Below, in pieces: positions 7,545 to 15,689 of a DNA stretch of 38,009 bases. Numbering within the stretch: the stretch's first letter is position 1; each line of letters opens with the position of its first letter. Position numbers and translations under genes: made by a program. Under the pieces are notes generated by a model. That model was not told where the DNA came from. It was given only the letters and a program-made list of their open reading frames with translations, and made no database searches. This stretch comes from UMGS1781 sp045628105 (GTDB lineage Bacteria; Bacillota; Clostridia; TANB77; CAG-508). The DNA lies in NCBI GenBank assembly GCA_045628105.1, contig JAZQOX010000010.1, positions 1 to 38,009 on the forward strand. The letters are read 5' to 3'.

Positions 7545-9113
7545 ATGGCATATACTGCTTTATATAGAAAATTTAGACCTTTAAATTTTAATGAAATGGT
7601 TGGCCAAGAACATATAACAAAAACTTTGAAAAATCAAATTTTAGCCGGAAGAGTAGGACATGCGTATCTTTTTAGTGGAGGCAGAGGAACAGGAAAAACT
7701 TCTGCAGCCAAAATTATGGCAAGAGCTGTTAACTGTTTGAATCCAAAAGAAGATGGAGAACCATGTAACGAATGTGAGATTTGCAAGGCGATAATTGAAG
7801 GATCTCTTACGGATGTAGTAGAAATGGATGCAGCATCAAATAATAGTGTTGAAGACATAAGAGCAATACGTGATGAGGTTAATTTTCTACCAACAGTTGC
7901 AAAATATAGAGTTTATATTATAGATGAGGTTCATATGCTTTCAACAGGTGCATTTAATGCACTTTTAAAAACACTAGAAGAACCACCAGAACACGTAAAA
8001 TTCATTTTGGCTACAACAGAACCACAAAAATTACCAGCGACAATACTTTCAAGATGTCAGAGATTTGATTTTAAGAGAATTAATCCGGAAGACATTTTAA
8101 AAAGATTAAAAATAATTTGTGAAGAAAGTAATATAAAAATAACTGATGGAGCATTACACATGATTTCCATTTTAGCTGAGGGAGCTTTAAGAGATGGAAT
8201 AAGTATATTGGAAAGATGCAGCCAAGATACAGATGGAGTTATTGAAGAAGATAAGATTAGAGATTTAGTTGGAATGCCAAAGCTTACATATATAAAAGAA
8301 CTTGTGAAAAATATTATAAAAAAGTGTCCAGAAAATGCTATTGATATTACAAATAAGGTAATGTCAGAGGGAAAAGATTTAGATAATTTTTTATGGGAAG
8401 TTATAAAATACGTCAAAGATACTTTGATTTTTAAAACAACAAAAAATCTGGAATTATATTCTAAAGAGGATATAGAATTTATAAATGAATTAGCAGAAGA
8501 AACAACTAAAGAAAGATTATTAAATCTTATTTATGATTTGTCTGAACTTGCAAACAATATGAAAACATCAACACAAAAAAATATTATTTTTCAAACTGGA
8601 ATAATAAAATCATGCATTGAAATTGAAAGTTATATACCAACAATTCAACAACCGGTAATTCAACAAACACAGCAACCCATGGCAAAAATTGAACATGCAC
8701 CTTCAAGGGATGCTCAGCCTAAAGCACAAGAAAGAAAAACTGAAAGTCAAGCGACAAAAACTGTTAATAAAATTCCAGGAAAAGCAGTTCCATATTGGAA
8801 AAATGTTTTAGATAAAATAAGAGAAAGTGGAAAAATGACAGTGTATGCAAATTTACTTGGAACACAGGGAATTTTAGTAAATGATTTAGTAGTAGGAATA
8901 CAATTTCCTGGTAAAGTTACAGAATTTGCAAAAAAAGTTATTGAAGAACATGAAAACAAAGCATTACTAGAAAAAATTGTTTCAATGGAACAAGGAACGA
9001 CAATGCAAATAAAAATTTTGGACAATAGTGCAGCAAAAACAGAAGAGAAAAAAACTGGAATTGAAAGATTAGCCAGTGAAATGGATTTACCATTTAATGT
9101 AATCGATGAATAA
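7545..9113 (+). CDS. dnaX: DNA polymerase III subunit gamma/tau
   Basis: This is the AAA+ ATPase of the clamp loader. Residues 45-53 (GGRGTGKTS) are the Walker A box. C64, C74, C77 and C80 form the zinc module. DEVH at 127-130 is Walker B, and S-R-C at 169-171 carries the arginine finger. The rest of the AAA+ and collar domains runs to about 360, a Gln/Pro-rich linker covers about 365-405, and a C-terminal domain follows. The ATG follows GGGGAGG at 7533-7539. A run of seven A at 8930-8936 sits in the A-AAA-AAA register of a -1 slippery site, and a -1 shift there would hit TGA at 8942-8944, giving a protein shorter by about 55 residues. Confidence 0.96.
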   Translation: MAYTALYRKFRPLNFNEMVGQEHITKTLKNQILAGRVGHAYLFSGGRGTGKTSAAKIMARAVNCLNPKEDGEPCNECEICKAIIEGSLTDVVEMDAASNNSVEDIRAIRDEVNFLPTVAKYRVYIIDEVHMLSTGAFNALLKTLEEPPEHVKFILATTEPQKLPATILSRCQRFDFKRINPEDILKRLKIICEESNIKITDGALHMISILAEGALRDGISILERCSQDTDGVIEEDKIRDLVGMPKLTYIKELVKNIIKKCPENAIDITNKVMSEGKDLDNFLWEVIKYVKDTLIFKTTKNLELYSKEDIEFINELAEETTKERLLNLIYDLSELANNMKTSTQKNIIFQTGIIKSCIEIESYIPTIQQPVIQQTQQPMAKIEHAPSRDAQPKAQERKTESQATKTVNKIPGKAVPYWKNVLDKIRESGKMTVYANLLGTQGILVNDLVVGIQFPGKVTEFAKKVIEEHENKALLEKIVSMEQGTTMQIKILDNSAAKTEEKKTGIERLASEMDLPFNVIDE

Positions 9114-9142
9114 ATTTAAGTATATTGAAAGGAGATAATACT

Positions 9143-9487
9143 ATGTCAAAAAGAGGTGGATTCCCAGGCGGAATGGGAGGATTTGGCGGAATGAATATTA
9201 ATCAATTAATGAAGGAAGCCAAAAAAATGCAAGCAGATATGGAAAAGTCACAAGAAGAATTACAAGCAAAAGATTTTGAATCAACAGCAGGTGGAGGAGC
9301 AGTTAGTGTAAAAGTATCTGGTTCAAAACAAATTAAAGAATTAAAATTAAACAAAGATGTTGTTGACCCAGATGATGTAGAAATGCTTCAAGATTTAATA
9401 ATGACATGTGTAAATGATGCAATGAGGAAAGTTGATGAGGCTCAATCTGCACAATTTGGAAAATATAACATACCTGGATTAATGTAG
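9143..9487 (+). CDS. YbaB/EbfC family nucleoid-associated protein
   Basis: A small DNA-binding protein of 114 residues with a Gly/Met/Phe-rich N-terminus, then M-N-I-N-Q-L-M-K-E-A-K-K-M-Q and a helix-strand-helix core typical of YbaB/EbfC. I place the start at ATG 9143, because AAAGGAG at 9128-9134 is correctly spaced for it. The in-frame TTG at 9125 overlaps that ribosome binding site and cannot be the start. It is sandwiched between dnaX and recR as in most bacteria, and its TAG stop overlaps the recR ribosome binding site. Confidence 0.94.
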   Translation: MSKRGGFPGGMGGFGGMNINQLMKEAKKMQADMEKSQEELQAKDFESTAGGGAVSVKVSGSKQIKELKLNKDVVDPDDVEMLQDLIMTCVNDAMRKVDEAQSAQFGKYNIPGLM

Positions 9488-9497
9488 GAGGACTAAA

Positions 9498-10097
9498 GTG
9501 TCATACTATTCACCAACAATAGAAAAACTTATAGAAAGCTTCGAAAAGTTACCTAGTATTGGACATAAAACAGCAACTCGCTTAGCTTTTCATGTACTAA
9601 ACTTGGATCAAGAAGGAGTAAATGAGTTTATAAATTCCATAATAGAAGCTAAGAAAAACTTAAAATATTGTTCAAAATGTTTTAATATAACAGATACTGA
9701 CCCATGTCCAATATGCTCAAGTCCTAAAAGAGATCAGAGTATAATTTGCGTTGTAGAAGATGTAAGAGATGTTGTTGCTATGGAAAAAACTCATGAATTT
9801 AAAGGTGTATACCATGTACTACATGGTTCAATTTCTCCTATGAATGGGATAGGCCCAGAAGATATAAAAATAAAAGAATTATTAGAAAGATTAAGAGATA
9901 CAGATGTAAAGGAAATAATTCTTGCAACAAATCCGAGAGTTGAAGGAGAAGCAACAGCAATTTACTTATCAAAATTAATTAAACCAATTGGAATAAAAGT
10001 TACAAGAATTGCACACGGAATTCCTGTTGGAGGAGATTTGGAATATACAGATGAAATAACGTTAAGCAAGGCGCTTGAAGGAAGAAGAGAAATATAA
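9498..10097 (+). CDS. recR: Recombination mediator RecR
   Basis: 199 residues, the family's usual length. It has an N-terminal helix-hairpin-helix (about 12-35, with P-S-I-G-H-K-T-A), a four-cysteine zinc finger (C58, C61, C70, C73) and a TOPRIM domain starting near residue 81 (ICVVEDVRDV). RecR works with RecF/RecO to load RecA at gaps. The start is GTG at 9498, set by AGGAGGA at 9486-9492. It is the last gene of the SRP RNA-dnaX-ybaB-recR block. Confidence 0.96.
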   Translation: MSYYSPTIEKLIESFEKLPSIGHKTATRLAFHVLNLDQEGVNEFINSIIEAKKNLKYCSKCFNITDTDPCPICSSPKRDQSIICVVEDVRDVVAMEKTHEFKGVYHVLHGSISPMNGIGPEDIKIKELLERLRDTDVKEIILATNPRVEGEATAIYLSKLIKPIGIKVTRIAHGIPVGGDLEYTDEITLSKALEGRREI

Positions 10098-10101
10098 AAA
10101 G

Positions 10102-10135
10102 CTCACCTCTATTAATTTATGAGGTGAGTTTTTTT
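10102..10135. terminator. Bidirectional terminator between recR and the lipoprotein gene
   Basis: CTCACCTC at 10102-10109 pairs with GAGGTGAG at 10121-10128, with T7 on the plus side and an A tract on the other, so it can stop both convergent transcripts. Confidence 0.9.
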
Positions 10136-10140
10136 AAAAA

Positions 10141-10680
10141 TTATTCAATAAAAATAAAATCAATATTTTTTATAAATGGAAACAAGGTCATTTTTTTAGT
10201 TTCGCTTGTTAAAGTTTTTGAAATAATATCAACAATATGAATTATGTAGGTTTCAGATGCATCAATAATTTGTATATTATTTGCATCGATAATTTTAAAT
10301 AATATTTTAGCCGAAGTTTCTTGATGAGGAGAATATTCACTCCAAAAATCGTTAATTTCACAAGTGATAATATCATTAGAAATATTAAAGGTTCCAGAAG
10401 CTGCATTACCCCAACCTAAATATGCGGCAAAAGTGTTATCTGTAAAAAATTCAATATTTTCATCAAAATCACCCATGTACGTGTCTTCATTTAGCATGTT
10501 AGAATTTTCTGAAATTCCATAACAACCATAGTTAAAGTTAGGATATATATTTTCAATTTTAGTTTCATCATCAGATTTTGTTTCATTAGAATTAAGCACT
10601 GTGGTCTTTTTTTTACATCCACACATTAACACAAGACAACATAACAAAACAAAAAATAAATATAATTTTTTTACTTTCAT
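10141..10680 (-). CDS. Putative lipoprotein, 179 aa
   Basis: The N-terminus has two lysines, a hydrophobic stretch (about 6-20) and a C-G-C segment at about 20-22 followed by three lysines. This fits a signal peptidase II lipoprotein, probably cleaved before the second Cys (M-C-G-C), though the box is not a perfect L-x-G-C. The mature part is rich in Asp, Asn and Ser and has no family I can name. It has AGGAGG just before the ATG and follows the glycosyltransferase gene on the same strand, 18 bases apart, so they probably share a transcript. Confidence 0.65.
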   Translation of the reverse strand: MKVKKLYLFFVLLCCLVLMCGCKKKTTVLNSNETKSDDETKIENIYPNFNYGCYGISENSNMLNEDTYMGDFDENIEFFTDNTFAAYLGWGNAASGTFNISNDIITCEINDFWSEYSPHQETSAKILFKIIDANNIQIIDASETYIIHIVDIISKTLTSETKKMTLFPFIKNIDFIFIE

Positions 10681-10698
10681 TTATTCGCCTCCTAAAAA

Positions 10699-11824
10699 TT
10701 ATTTTAATAAATAATCACAAATATTTTTTGTAGAATTCCTTTTGGATATAGAAATGGCAATTTTTTTCATTTCTTGAAGTTTATCAGGTGTATTAAAAAT
10801 ATTATCTAACACAATTTTTATTTCTTCGGTATTTTTAAGCCAAATTCCTGCCCCTGATTGTTCAATAAAAGTAGCATTACCTTCTTCTTGCCCAGGAAGA
10901 GGATCTATAATAAGTAAAGGAAGCCCTGATGCTAAGCTCTCTGTAGTTGTTAATCCTCCAGGTTTTGTTATAACAAGGTCAGAAATACTCATTAATTCTG
11001 GAACTTTATTTGTATAAGGTAATATTTTAATTCTATTTTCAGTATGCGTATTTTGAACCAATTGTTCAAAACGTTCTTTCATTTTTTCATTTCTTCCTGC
11101 AATTGCAATTACCTGCAAATCAGAATAATTTTCTACAATTGATTTTAAAATATTAAAAGTTTTATCTTTCCCAAAACCGAATTCTCCACCAGCAAAAAAT
11201 AAAATTGTTTTTTTATCTTCTAATAAATTAAATTCAGAAAATATTTGAGCTTTATTAAAATCAGATAGAAATCTATTAGACAATGGTATACCGGTTGCAA
11301 ATACTTTACTTTCATCTATTCCTTTAGCAATTAATTGATTCTTCATTTCGTCATGTGCAACAAAAAATACATCCATATTCTGATGTTGTACTAACCATTG
11401 ATTATGAGGCACATAATCGGTCATAATGGTTGCAACTTTACATGTAACTTTACCTTTTCTCTTTAAAATTGCACACATTTGACTACTAAATGGATGAGTA
11501 GAAATAATAAGATAAGGATTTTCTTTTTGTATTAGCCTGTTTAATTTCAATGACATTATTCTGTTCACAGAAGTACTTACTTTTGATAGAGGTCCATTAT
11601 CTGAACTACTATAAATTCTTTTCCAAATCCATCGAGCATTTTTTGAAAAATCCGTATAGGCTTTTGTAGTAATCTTATTTAAAAATTTATTAATATATTC
11701 AATACAATCAATAAGAATAACTTCATTATTTTTATAATTTTCTTCAATATAATTTTTAATACTTTTCGCAGCAGATAAATGACCGGCCACCATATGAACC
11801 GTAAAATATTAATATTTTATTCAT
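10699..11824 (-). CDS. Diacylglycerol glycosyltransferase (MurG/UgtP-like, GT28); full length needs a +1 frameshift at CGG
   Basis: A GT-B enzyme resembling processive diacylglycerol glucosyltransferases (MGDG-synthase N-domain plus GT28 C-domain). The C-terminal donor site K-P-G-G-L-T-T-T-E and the following P-L-P-G-Q-E-E-G-N are clear. An ATG at 11791-11793 would start the long frame but removes the first Rossmann strand. The true start is ATG 11824, giving M-N-K-I-L-I-F-Y-G-S-Y-G-G. At codon 14 (CGG, 11785-11783) skipping the C gives G-H-L-S-A-A-K, restoring the family's G-G-G-H motif and a 374-residue protein. An extended -10 promoter lies upstream. It is either decoded by +1 shifting or broken by one base; the window-wide CGG pattern favours the former. 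Confidence 0.85.
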
Positions 11825-11840
11825 TCTTTTCACCAAAACA

Positions 11841-11849
11841 ATTATATCA
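11841..11849 (-). promoter_or_regulatory. Extended -10 promoter for the glycosyltransferase gene
   Basis: On the minus strand TGATATAAT is an extended -10 (TGn-TATAAT), 17 bases before the ATG at 11824. No good -35 box is visible, as is common for extended -10 promoters. Confidence 0.5.
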
Positions 11850-11887
11850 CATTTTTTAGAAAAATAAGTATAAATTACAAAAATTAA

Positions 11888-12362
11888 ATGCAAAATATAT
11901 GTATGAAAAAATTTATTTATTTAATTTTATTATTTATTATATTTTTCGTTATCATACTAAAAATAAATTATAAAAATAAAATTTATGCTCAAAGTGGTAG
12001 CAATACATCGGACATACAATTATTAGCGAGAGCAATAAACGGAGAAGCTAGAGGAGAAAGTTATGAAGGACAGGTTGCAGTAGGGGCAGTTATTCTAAAT
12101 AGAGTAAAACATTCGGATTTTCCAAATACAATTGCAGGAGTAATTTACCAACCAGGAGCTTTTACAGCAGTATCAGATGGACAAATAAACGAACCAATTG
12201 CAGAAAATTCAACAGTTTACAAAGCAGCTCAAGATGCAATGAATGGTTGGGATCCAACGAATCGGATGTGTATATTATTTTAACCCAAATACAGCAACAA
12301 ACGGATGGATATGGTCTAAAACGATTGTAAAAAAGATTGGAAAACATAATTTTTGTAAATAG
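11888..12362 (+). CDS. sleB: Spore cortex-lytic enzyme SleB; full length needs a +1 frameshift at CGG
   Basis: A cell-wall hydrolase of the SleB (hydrolase_2) family with a signal/anchor segment (about 7-27), then A-R-A-I-N-G-E-A-R-G-E, whose Glu is the catalytic acid, and V-A-V-G-A-V-I-L-N-R-V. Read without a shift the frame ends at 12283, inside the fold. At codon 126 (CGG, 12263-12265) dropping the C gives N-G-C-V-Y-Y-F-N-P and on to G-W-I-W-S-K and a TAG at 12360-12362, the expected SleB end (157 residues). ypeB follows 13 bases on, and YpeB is the partner of SleB, so the pair looks functional. The start could also be ATG 11903; no strong ribosome binding site is visible for either. Confidence 0.88.
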
Positions 12363-12375
12363 TTAGGGAGGAAAA

Positions 12376-13752
12376 ATGAAAAAGAATTTTCTAAAAAATA
12401 TAAAGAAAAATTATATGTATGGAATAGTTGCAATTTTAATAATAGCAATTGTAGTTTTGGGGATATTACTTTATAGGCAAAAAAATAAGTATGTTATTGC
12501 TTCTGAAAACAATTATAATTTAGCTTTTTATGAATTAATTGATTATATGAATGACGTTCAAAATTATTTGGCAAAATCTATGATTTCAAGTACAGCATCA
12601 CAGAGTGCTGAAACACTAATTCATGTTTGGAGACAGGCAAATCTTGCACAGGTTTATTTATCTGAACTTCCAATTTCTACAAACGAATTATCAAAAACAG
12701 CAAAATTTTTAAATCAGGTGAGTGATTATAGCCATAGCCTAGCAAAAAAAACAATTGATGGAAACGATTTGACACAAGAGGAATTGGATAATCTAAAAAA
12801 AATGTATGACTATTCTTTAGATCTAAGTAATACTTTAGAACAATTATCTGATGAAATGCGTCAAGGAAAAATAAGTTGGAAAGAACTAACAAAAGATGTT
12901 GATACAGCATTTGCACAGCAAGTTGATAATTTGTCAGCAACAAGTTTTAGCAATATAGATGAAAATTTTGGAGAATACGAAGGATTAATATATGATGGAG
13001 CATATTCTGAACATATGGAAAATACAGAAAAAAAAGGATTAACTGGTTCAGAAATTAATGAAGAAGAGGCCAAAGAAAAGGCCGTAAGTTTTATCGGAAA
13101 AGAAAAAGCTGGTAATATAACTTCTCATGGCTTAATAGAAAATGGAGATATTGCTGTTTACGATTTTTCAATTGAAGTTAAAAATGGAGATAAAAATAAT
13201 CCACTTACAATTTCAGTTTCAAAAATTGGTGGACATATAGTGGTTGCCAATTATAACAGAGAAATAAGCCAAGAAAAAATACAAATAGATGAAGCAAATG
13301 AAATTGGAAAAACCTTTTTAAACAATTTAGGAATACCAAATATGGAGCCAACGTATTATTTAAAACAAGGTGGAGCAGTTACAATTAATTATGCATATAC
13401 ACAGGAGAATGTAACTATTTATCCAGATTTAATAAAAGTAAAAATAGCATTAGATAATGGTGAAGTTTTGGGAATGGAAACAAGTGGATACTTAAATAAT
13501 CATACGGAAAGAGCAATACCAGAACCAACAATAAGTATTCAGGAAGCAAAAAAATCGTTAAATAAAAATATTCAAATTACGAGTGAAGGATTAGCGATAA
13601 TTCCAACCGAATGGAACACTGAGATTTTTTGCTATGAGTTTAAAGGAAAAATAAATGATACGGATTTTTTAGTGTATGTTAATGCAAATACTGGTAAAGA
13701 AGAAAATATTTTAGTTATTATAAATACGCCAAATGGTATTTTGACCCAATAG
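12376..13752 (+). CDS. ypeB: Germination protein YpeB
   Basis: 458 residues with an N-terminal transmembrane segment (about 13-32), a long helical domain (to about 215) and C-terminal PepSY-like repeats (about 225-455). This layout, and its place right after sleB, is that of YpeB, which stabilises and localises SleB in the spore. The ATG follows AGGGAGG. It contains no in-phase CGG and is intact, so selection for the pair appears to be in force although its partner sleB carries a frameshift. Confidence 0.93.
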   Translation: MKKNFLKNIKKNYMYGIVAILIIAIVVLGILLYRQKNKYVIASENNYNLAFYELIDYMNDVQNYLAKSMISSTASQSAETLIHVWRQANLAQVYLSELPISTNELSKTAKFLNQVSDYSHSLAKKTIDGNDLTQEELDNLKKMYDYSLDLSNTLEQLSDEMRQGKISWKELTKDVDTAFAQQVDNLSATSFSNIDENFGEYEGLIYDGAYSEHMENTEKKGLTGSEINEEEAKEKAVSFIGKEKAGNITSHGLIENGDIAVYDFSIEVKNGDKNNPLTISVSKIGGHIVVANYNREISQEKIQIDEANEIGKTFLNNLGIPNMEPTYYLKQGGAVTINYAYTQENVTIYPDLIKVKIALDNGEVLGMETSGYLNNHTERAIPEPTISIQEAKKSLNKNIQITSEGLAIIPTEWNTEIFCYEFKGKINDTDFLVYVNANTGKEENILVIINTPNGILTQ

Positions 13753-13772
13753 AGTTAAGCTAGAAATTCCCA

Positions 13773-13831
13773 TGTAAGTTCCATAGATTTTTGCACAAAC
13801 TATAATTAGAAAAATATAAAAATATTTTTCT
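13773..13831 (+). promoter_or_regulatory. Possible sigma-G promoter and leader hairpin of the SASP gene
   Basis: TGTAAG at 13773-13778, a 17-base spacer and CAAACTA at 13796-13802 resemble the forespore sigma-G boxes (TGNATR and CATNNTA) with a few mismatches. Downstream, AGAAAAATAT (13808-13817) and ATATTTTTCT (13822-13831) form a perfect 10-bp hairpin in the leader, just before AAGGAGG. The promoter assignment is tentative and rests mainly on the gene it serves. Confidence 0.4.
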
Positions 13832-13846
13832 AAGGAGGATTAGAAG

Positions 13847-14017
13847 ATGTCAGGAAGTAAAAACTTAATGTCTGAAAATCTTAAAGAAGAAATTGCAAAA
13901 GAACTAGGAGTGTATGATGTAGTAAAACGTGATGGTGGATGGGAAAATGTATCTGCAAAAAAATGCGGTTCAATGATTGCAAAAGCAATAGAAATTGCAA
14001 ATAGAAGTGTGGAGTAA
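13847..14017 (+). CDS. Small acid-soluble spore protein, alpha/beta type
   Basis: A 56-residue protein with the segment L-K-E-E-I-A-K-E-L-G-V near residue 12, then G-G-W-x-x-V-S-A-K-x-C-G and a C-terminal helix. This is the divergent clostridial form of alpha/beta SASP. These proteins coat and protect spore DNA and are later degraded by GPR protease; the E-I-A-K-E piece resembles its recognition site. The start is ATG at 13847, set by AAGGAGG about 7 bases upstream. It has its own leader hairpin and terminator and lies in a spore gene cluster behind sleB-ypeB. Confidence 0.85.
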   Translation: MSGSKNLMSENLKEEIAKELGVYDVVKRDGGWENVSAKKCGSMIAKAIEIANRSVE

Positions 14018-14030
14018 AACCACAAATATT

Positions 14031-14060
14031 AAATTAGGAATCCTTACGGGTTCCTAATTT
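14031..14060 (+). terminator. Terminator after the SASP gene
   Basis: AAATTAGGAA at 14031-14040 pairs with TTCCTAATTT at 14051-14060, followed by more T. Confidence 0.85.
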
Positions 14061-14087
14061 TTGTGAAAAAATAAAAGAAAAAAAGGG

Positions 14088-14116
14088 TTGATTATTTATA
14101 TCTTTTGGTATATAAT
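14088..14116 (+). promoter_or_regulatory. Promoter of the wall-polysaccharide operon
   Basis: TTGATT at 14088-14093, a 17-base spacer and TATAAT at 14111-14116. It shows that the in-frame ATG at 14088 lies within the promoter and is not the translation start. Confidence 0.8.
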
Positions 14117-14141
14117 TAGACAGAAAAATTGGAGGGATAAT

Positions 14142-14933
14142 ATGTTTTTAAAAAACGTTATAATAAATTTTAAGAAGTATTCATTTTTGTTAAAACAATT
14201 AGTATCAAGGGACTTTAAGGTTAAATACAAAAGATCAATTTTAGGAATTGTATGGAGCTTATTATATCCTGTATTAACAATGAGTGTTATGGCAATTGTA
14301 TTTACGAAAATGTTTAAAATGAGTACACCAGGAATAAGCTACCTAGCATATTTACTTTCAGGACTTATAATGTTTAACTATTTCAGTGAAGCATCCAATT
14401 TGGCAATGAGTTCAGTTGTTGGTAATTTTTCATTAATAAATAAAATTTATATGCCTAAATACATATTTCCATTATCAAAATGTTTATTTGTTGGAATAAA
14501 TTTTCTACTAACATTAATACCATTATATGTTGTATTATTTGCCACAGGAACAGGAGTTAATGTATTTCATATTTTTCTACCATATGCTTATTTATGCTTA
14601 TTTATGTTTACTTTAGGAATGGGTTTTATATTGGCAGCTGTTTCGGTTTTTTTAAGAGATATGTTTTACATATATGGAATTGTAATAATGCTATGGACAT
14701 ATTTGACACCACTTATGTATGATATCAAAAACATTGAACCTATTAGCTTACAAGTGTGGTTAAAATTAAATCCTATGTATCATTATATTAATTTTGCAAG
14801 AGAAATAATTTTATATAAAAGAATACCACAACCATTTACATGGATGACATGCGCAATTTCATCTATAGCAGTATTAGTTATTGGAGTAATAACATTTAAA
14901 AAAACACAAGATAAATTTATATATTATGTATAG
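14142..14933 (+). CDS. Polysaccharide/teichoic acid ABC exporter, permease subunit
   Basis: An ABC-2 type permease of 263 residues (Wzm/TagG class) with about six membrane segments. The N-terminal R-D-F-K-V-K-Y-K-R-S-I-L-G-I-V-W-S-L-L-Y-P block is typical. It forms the channel through which lipid-linked polysaccharide crosses the membrane, with the next gene as ATPase. The start ATG at 14142 follows GGAGGG at 14131-14136. The upstream ATG at 14088 is inside the promoter. This is the first gene of a long co-directional run up to gtrA. Confidence 0.92.
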   Translation: MFLKNVIINFKKYSFLLKQLVSRDFKVKYKRSILGIVWSLLYPVLTMSVMAIVFTKMFKMSTPGISYLAYLLSGLIMFNYFSEASNLAMSSVVGNFSLINKIYMPKYIFPLSKCLFVGINFLLTLIPLYVVLFATGTGVNVFHIFLPYAYLCLFMFTLGMGFILAAVSVFLRDMFYIYGIVIMLWTYLTPLMYDIKNIEPISLQVWLKLNPMYHYINFAREIILYKRIPQPFTWMTCAISSIAVLVIGVITFKKTQDKFIYYV

Positions 14934-14942
14934 GAGGAAAAA

Positions 14943-15689
14943 ATGGTTAAAGTTAATGATGTATCAATGAAATTTAATCTAGGAATAGAAAAAAACTTTT
15001 CTTTAAAATTATTTTTTATAAATATGTTTAAACCAAAAAGAAAAAAACCCAAAAAAGAAGAATTTTGGGCATTAAAAGATGTAAACTTTGAGGTAAAAAA
15101 AGGAGAAGTTGTTGGATTTATTGGGAGCAATGGGGCAGGGAAATCTACGATGCTTAAAGTAATTGCGGGCGTTATGAAACCAACAAAAGGAAGTGTAGAA
15201 GTTTATGGAAAGATATGTCCTATGATTGAGCTTGGTGCAGGTTTTGATATGGAATTAACTGCAAGAGAAAATATATATTTAAATGCTGCGGTATTAGGAT
15301 ATAGTAAAAACTTTATTGATAGCAAATTTGAAGAAATTGTGGAGTTTTCTGAACTAAAAGATTTTCTGGATGTTCCAGTAAGAAACTTCTCTTCTGGTAT
15401 GACAGCAAGATTGGCATTTTCTATTGCAACAGTTGTTGATCCAGAAATATTAATTGTTGATGAAATTCTTTCTGTAGGAGATATTGCCTTCCAGGCAAAA
15501 AGCGAAGCAAAAATGAAGAGTATGATAGGTGGAGGTACAACAGTTTTATTTGTATCACACTCACTTGCACAAATAGAAAAACTTTGCAATAGAGTAGTAT
15601 GGTTAGAAAATGGAAAAATTGTAAAAATTGGAGAACCAAAAAAAGTATGCGCTGAATATGCGAATTATGTATTGGAGAGAAGTAAATGA
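14943..15689 (+). CDS. Polysaccharide/teichoic acid ABC exporter, ATP-binding subunit
   Basis: 248 residues of the Wzt/TagH class. Walker A is GSNGAGKST at 61-69, the signature is S-S-G-M-T-A-R-L-A-F near 150, and Walker B is I-L-I-V-D-E followed by I-L-S-V-G-D. The signature S-S-G-M in place of L-S-G-G/Q is characteristic of this exporter group. It ends soon after the ATPase domain, so there is no C-terminal carbohydrate-binding domain. It follows the permease closely, with AGGAGG before its ATG, and overlaps the next gene by ATGA. Confidence 0.95.
   Translation: MVKVNDVSMKFNLGIEKNFSLKLFFINMFKPKRKKPKKEEFWALKDVNFEVKKGEVVGFIGSNGAGKSTMLKVIAGVMKPTKGSVEVYGKICPMIELGAGFDMELTARENIYLNAAVLGYSKNFIDSKFEEIVEFSELKDFLDVPVRNFSSGMTARLAFSIATVVDPEILIVDEILSVGDIAFQAKSEAKMKSMIGGGTTVLFVSHSLAQIEKLCNRVVWLENGKIVKIGEPKKVCAEYANYVLERSK

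Noticed and set aside
9125..9142. TTG 9125 as the ybaB start
   Set aside because: It overlaps the AAAGGAG that serves ATG 9143.
11783..11793. ATG at 11793 as the start of the glycosyltransferase
   Set aside because: It would cut off the first strand and the glycine-rich motif, and it has no ribosome binding site; the upstream frame from 11824 supplies both.
14088..14141. ATG 14088 as the start of the ABC permease
   Set aside because: The -35 and -10 boxes lie inside this stretch, so it is not transcribed; ATG 14142 has GGAGGG.
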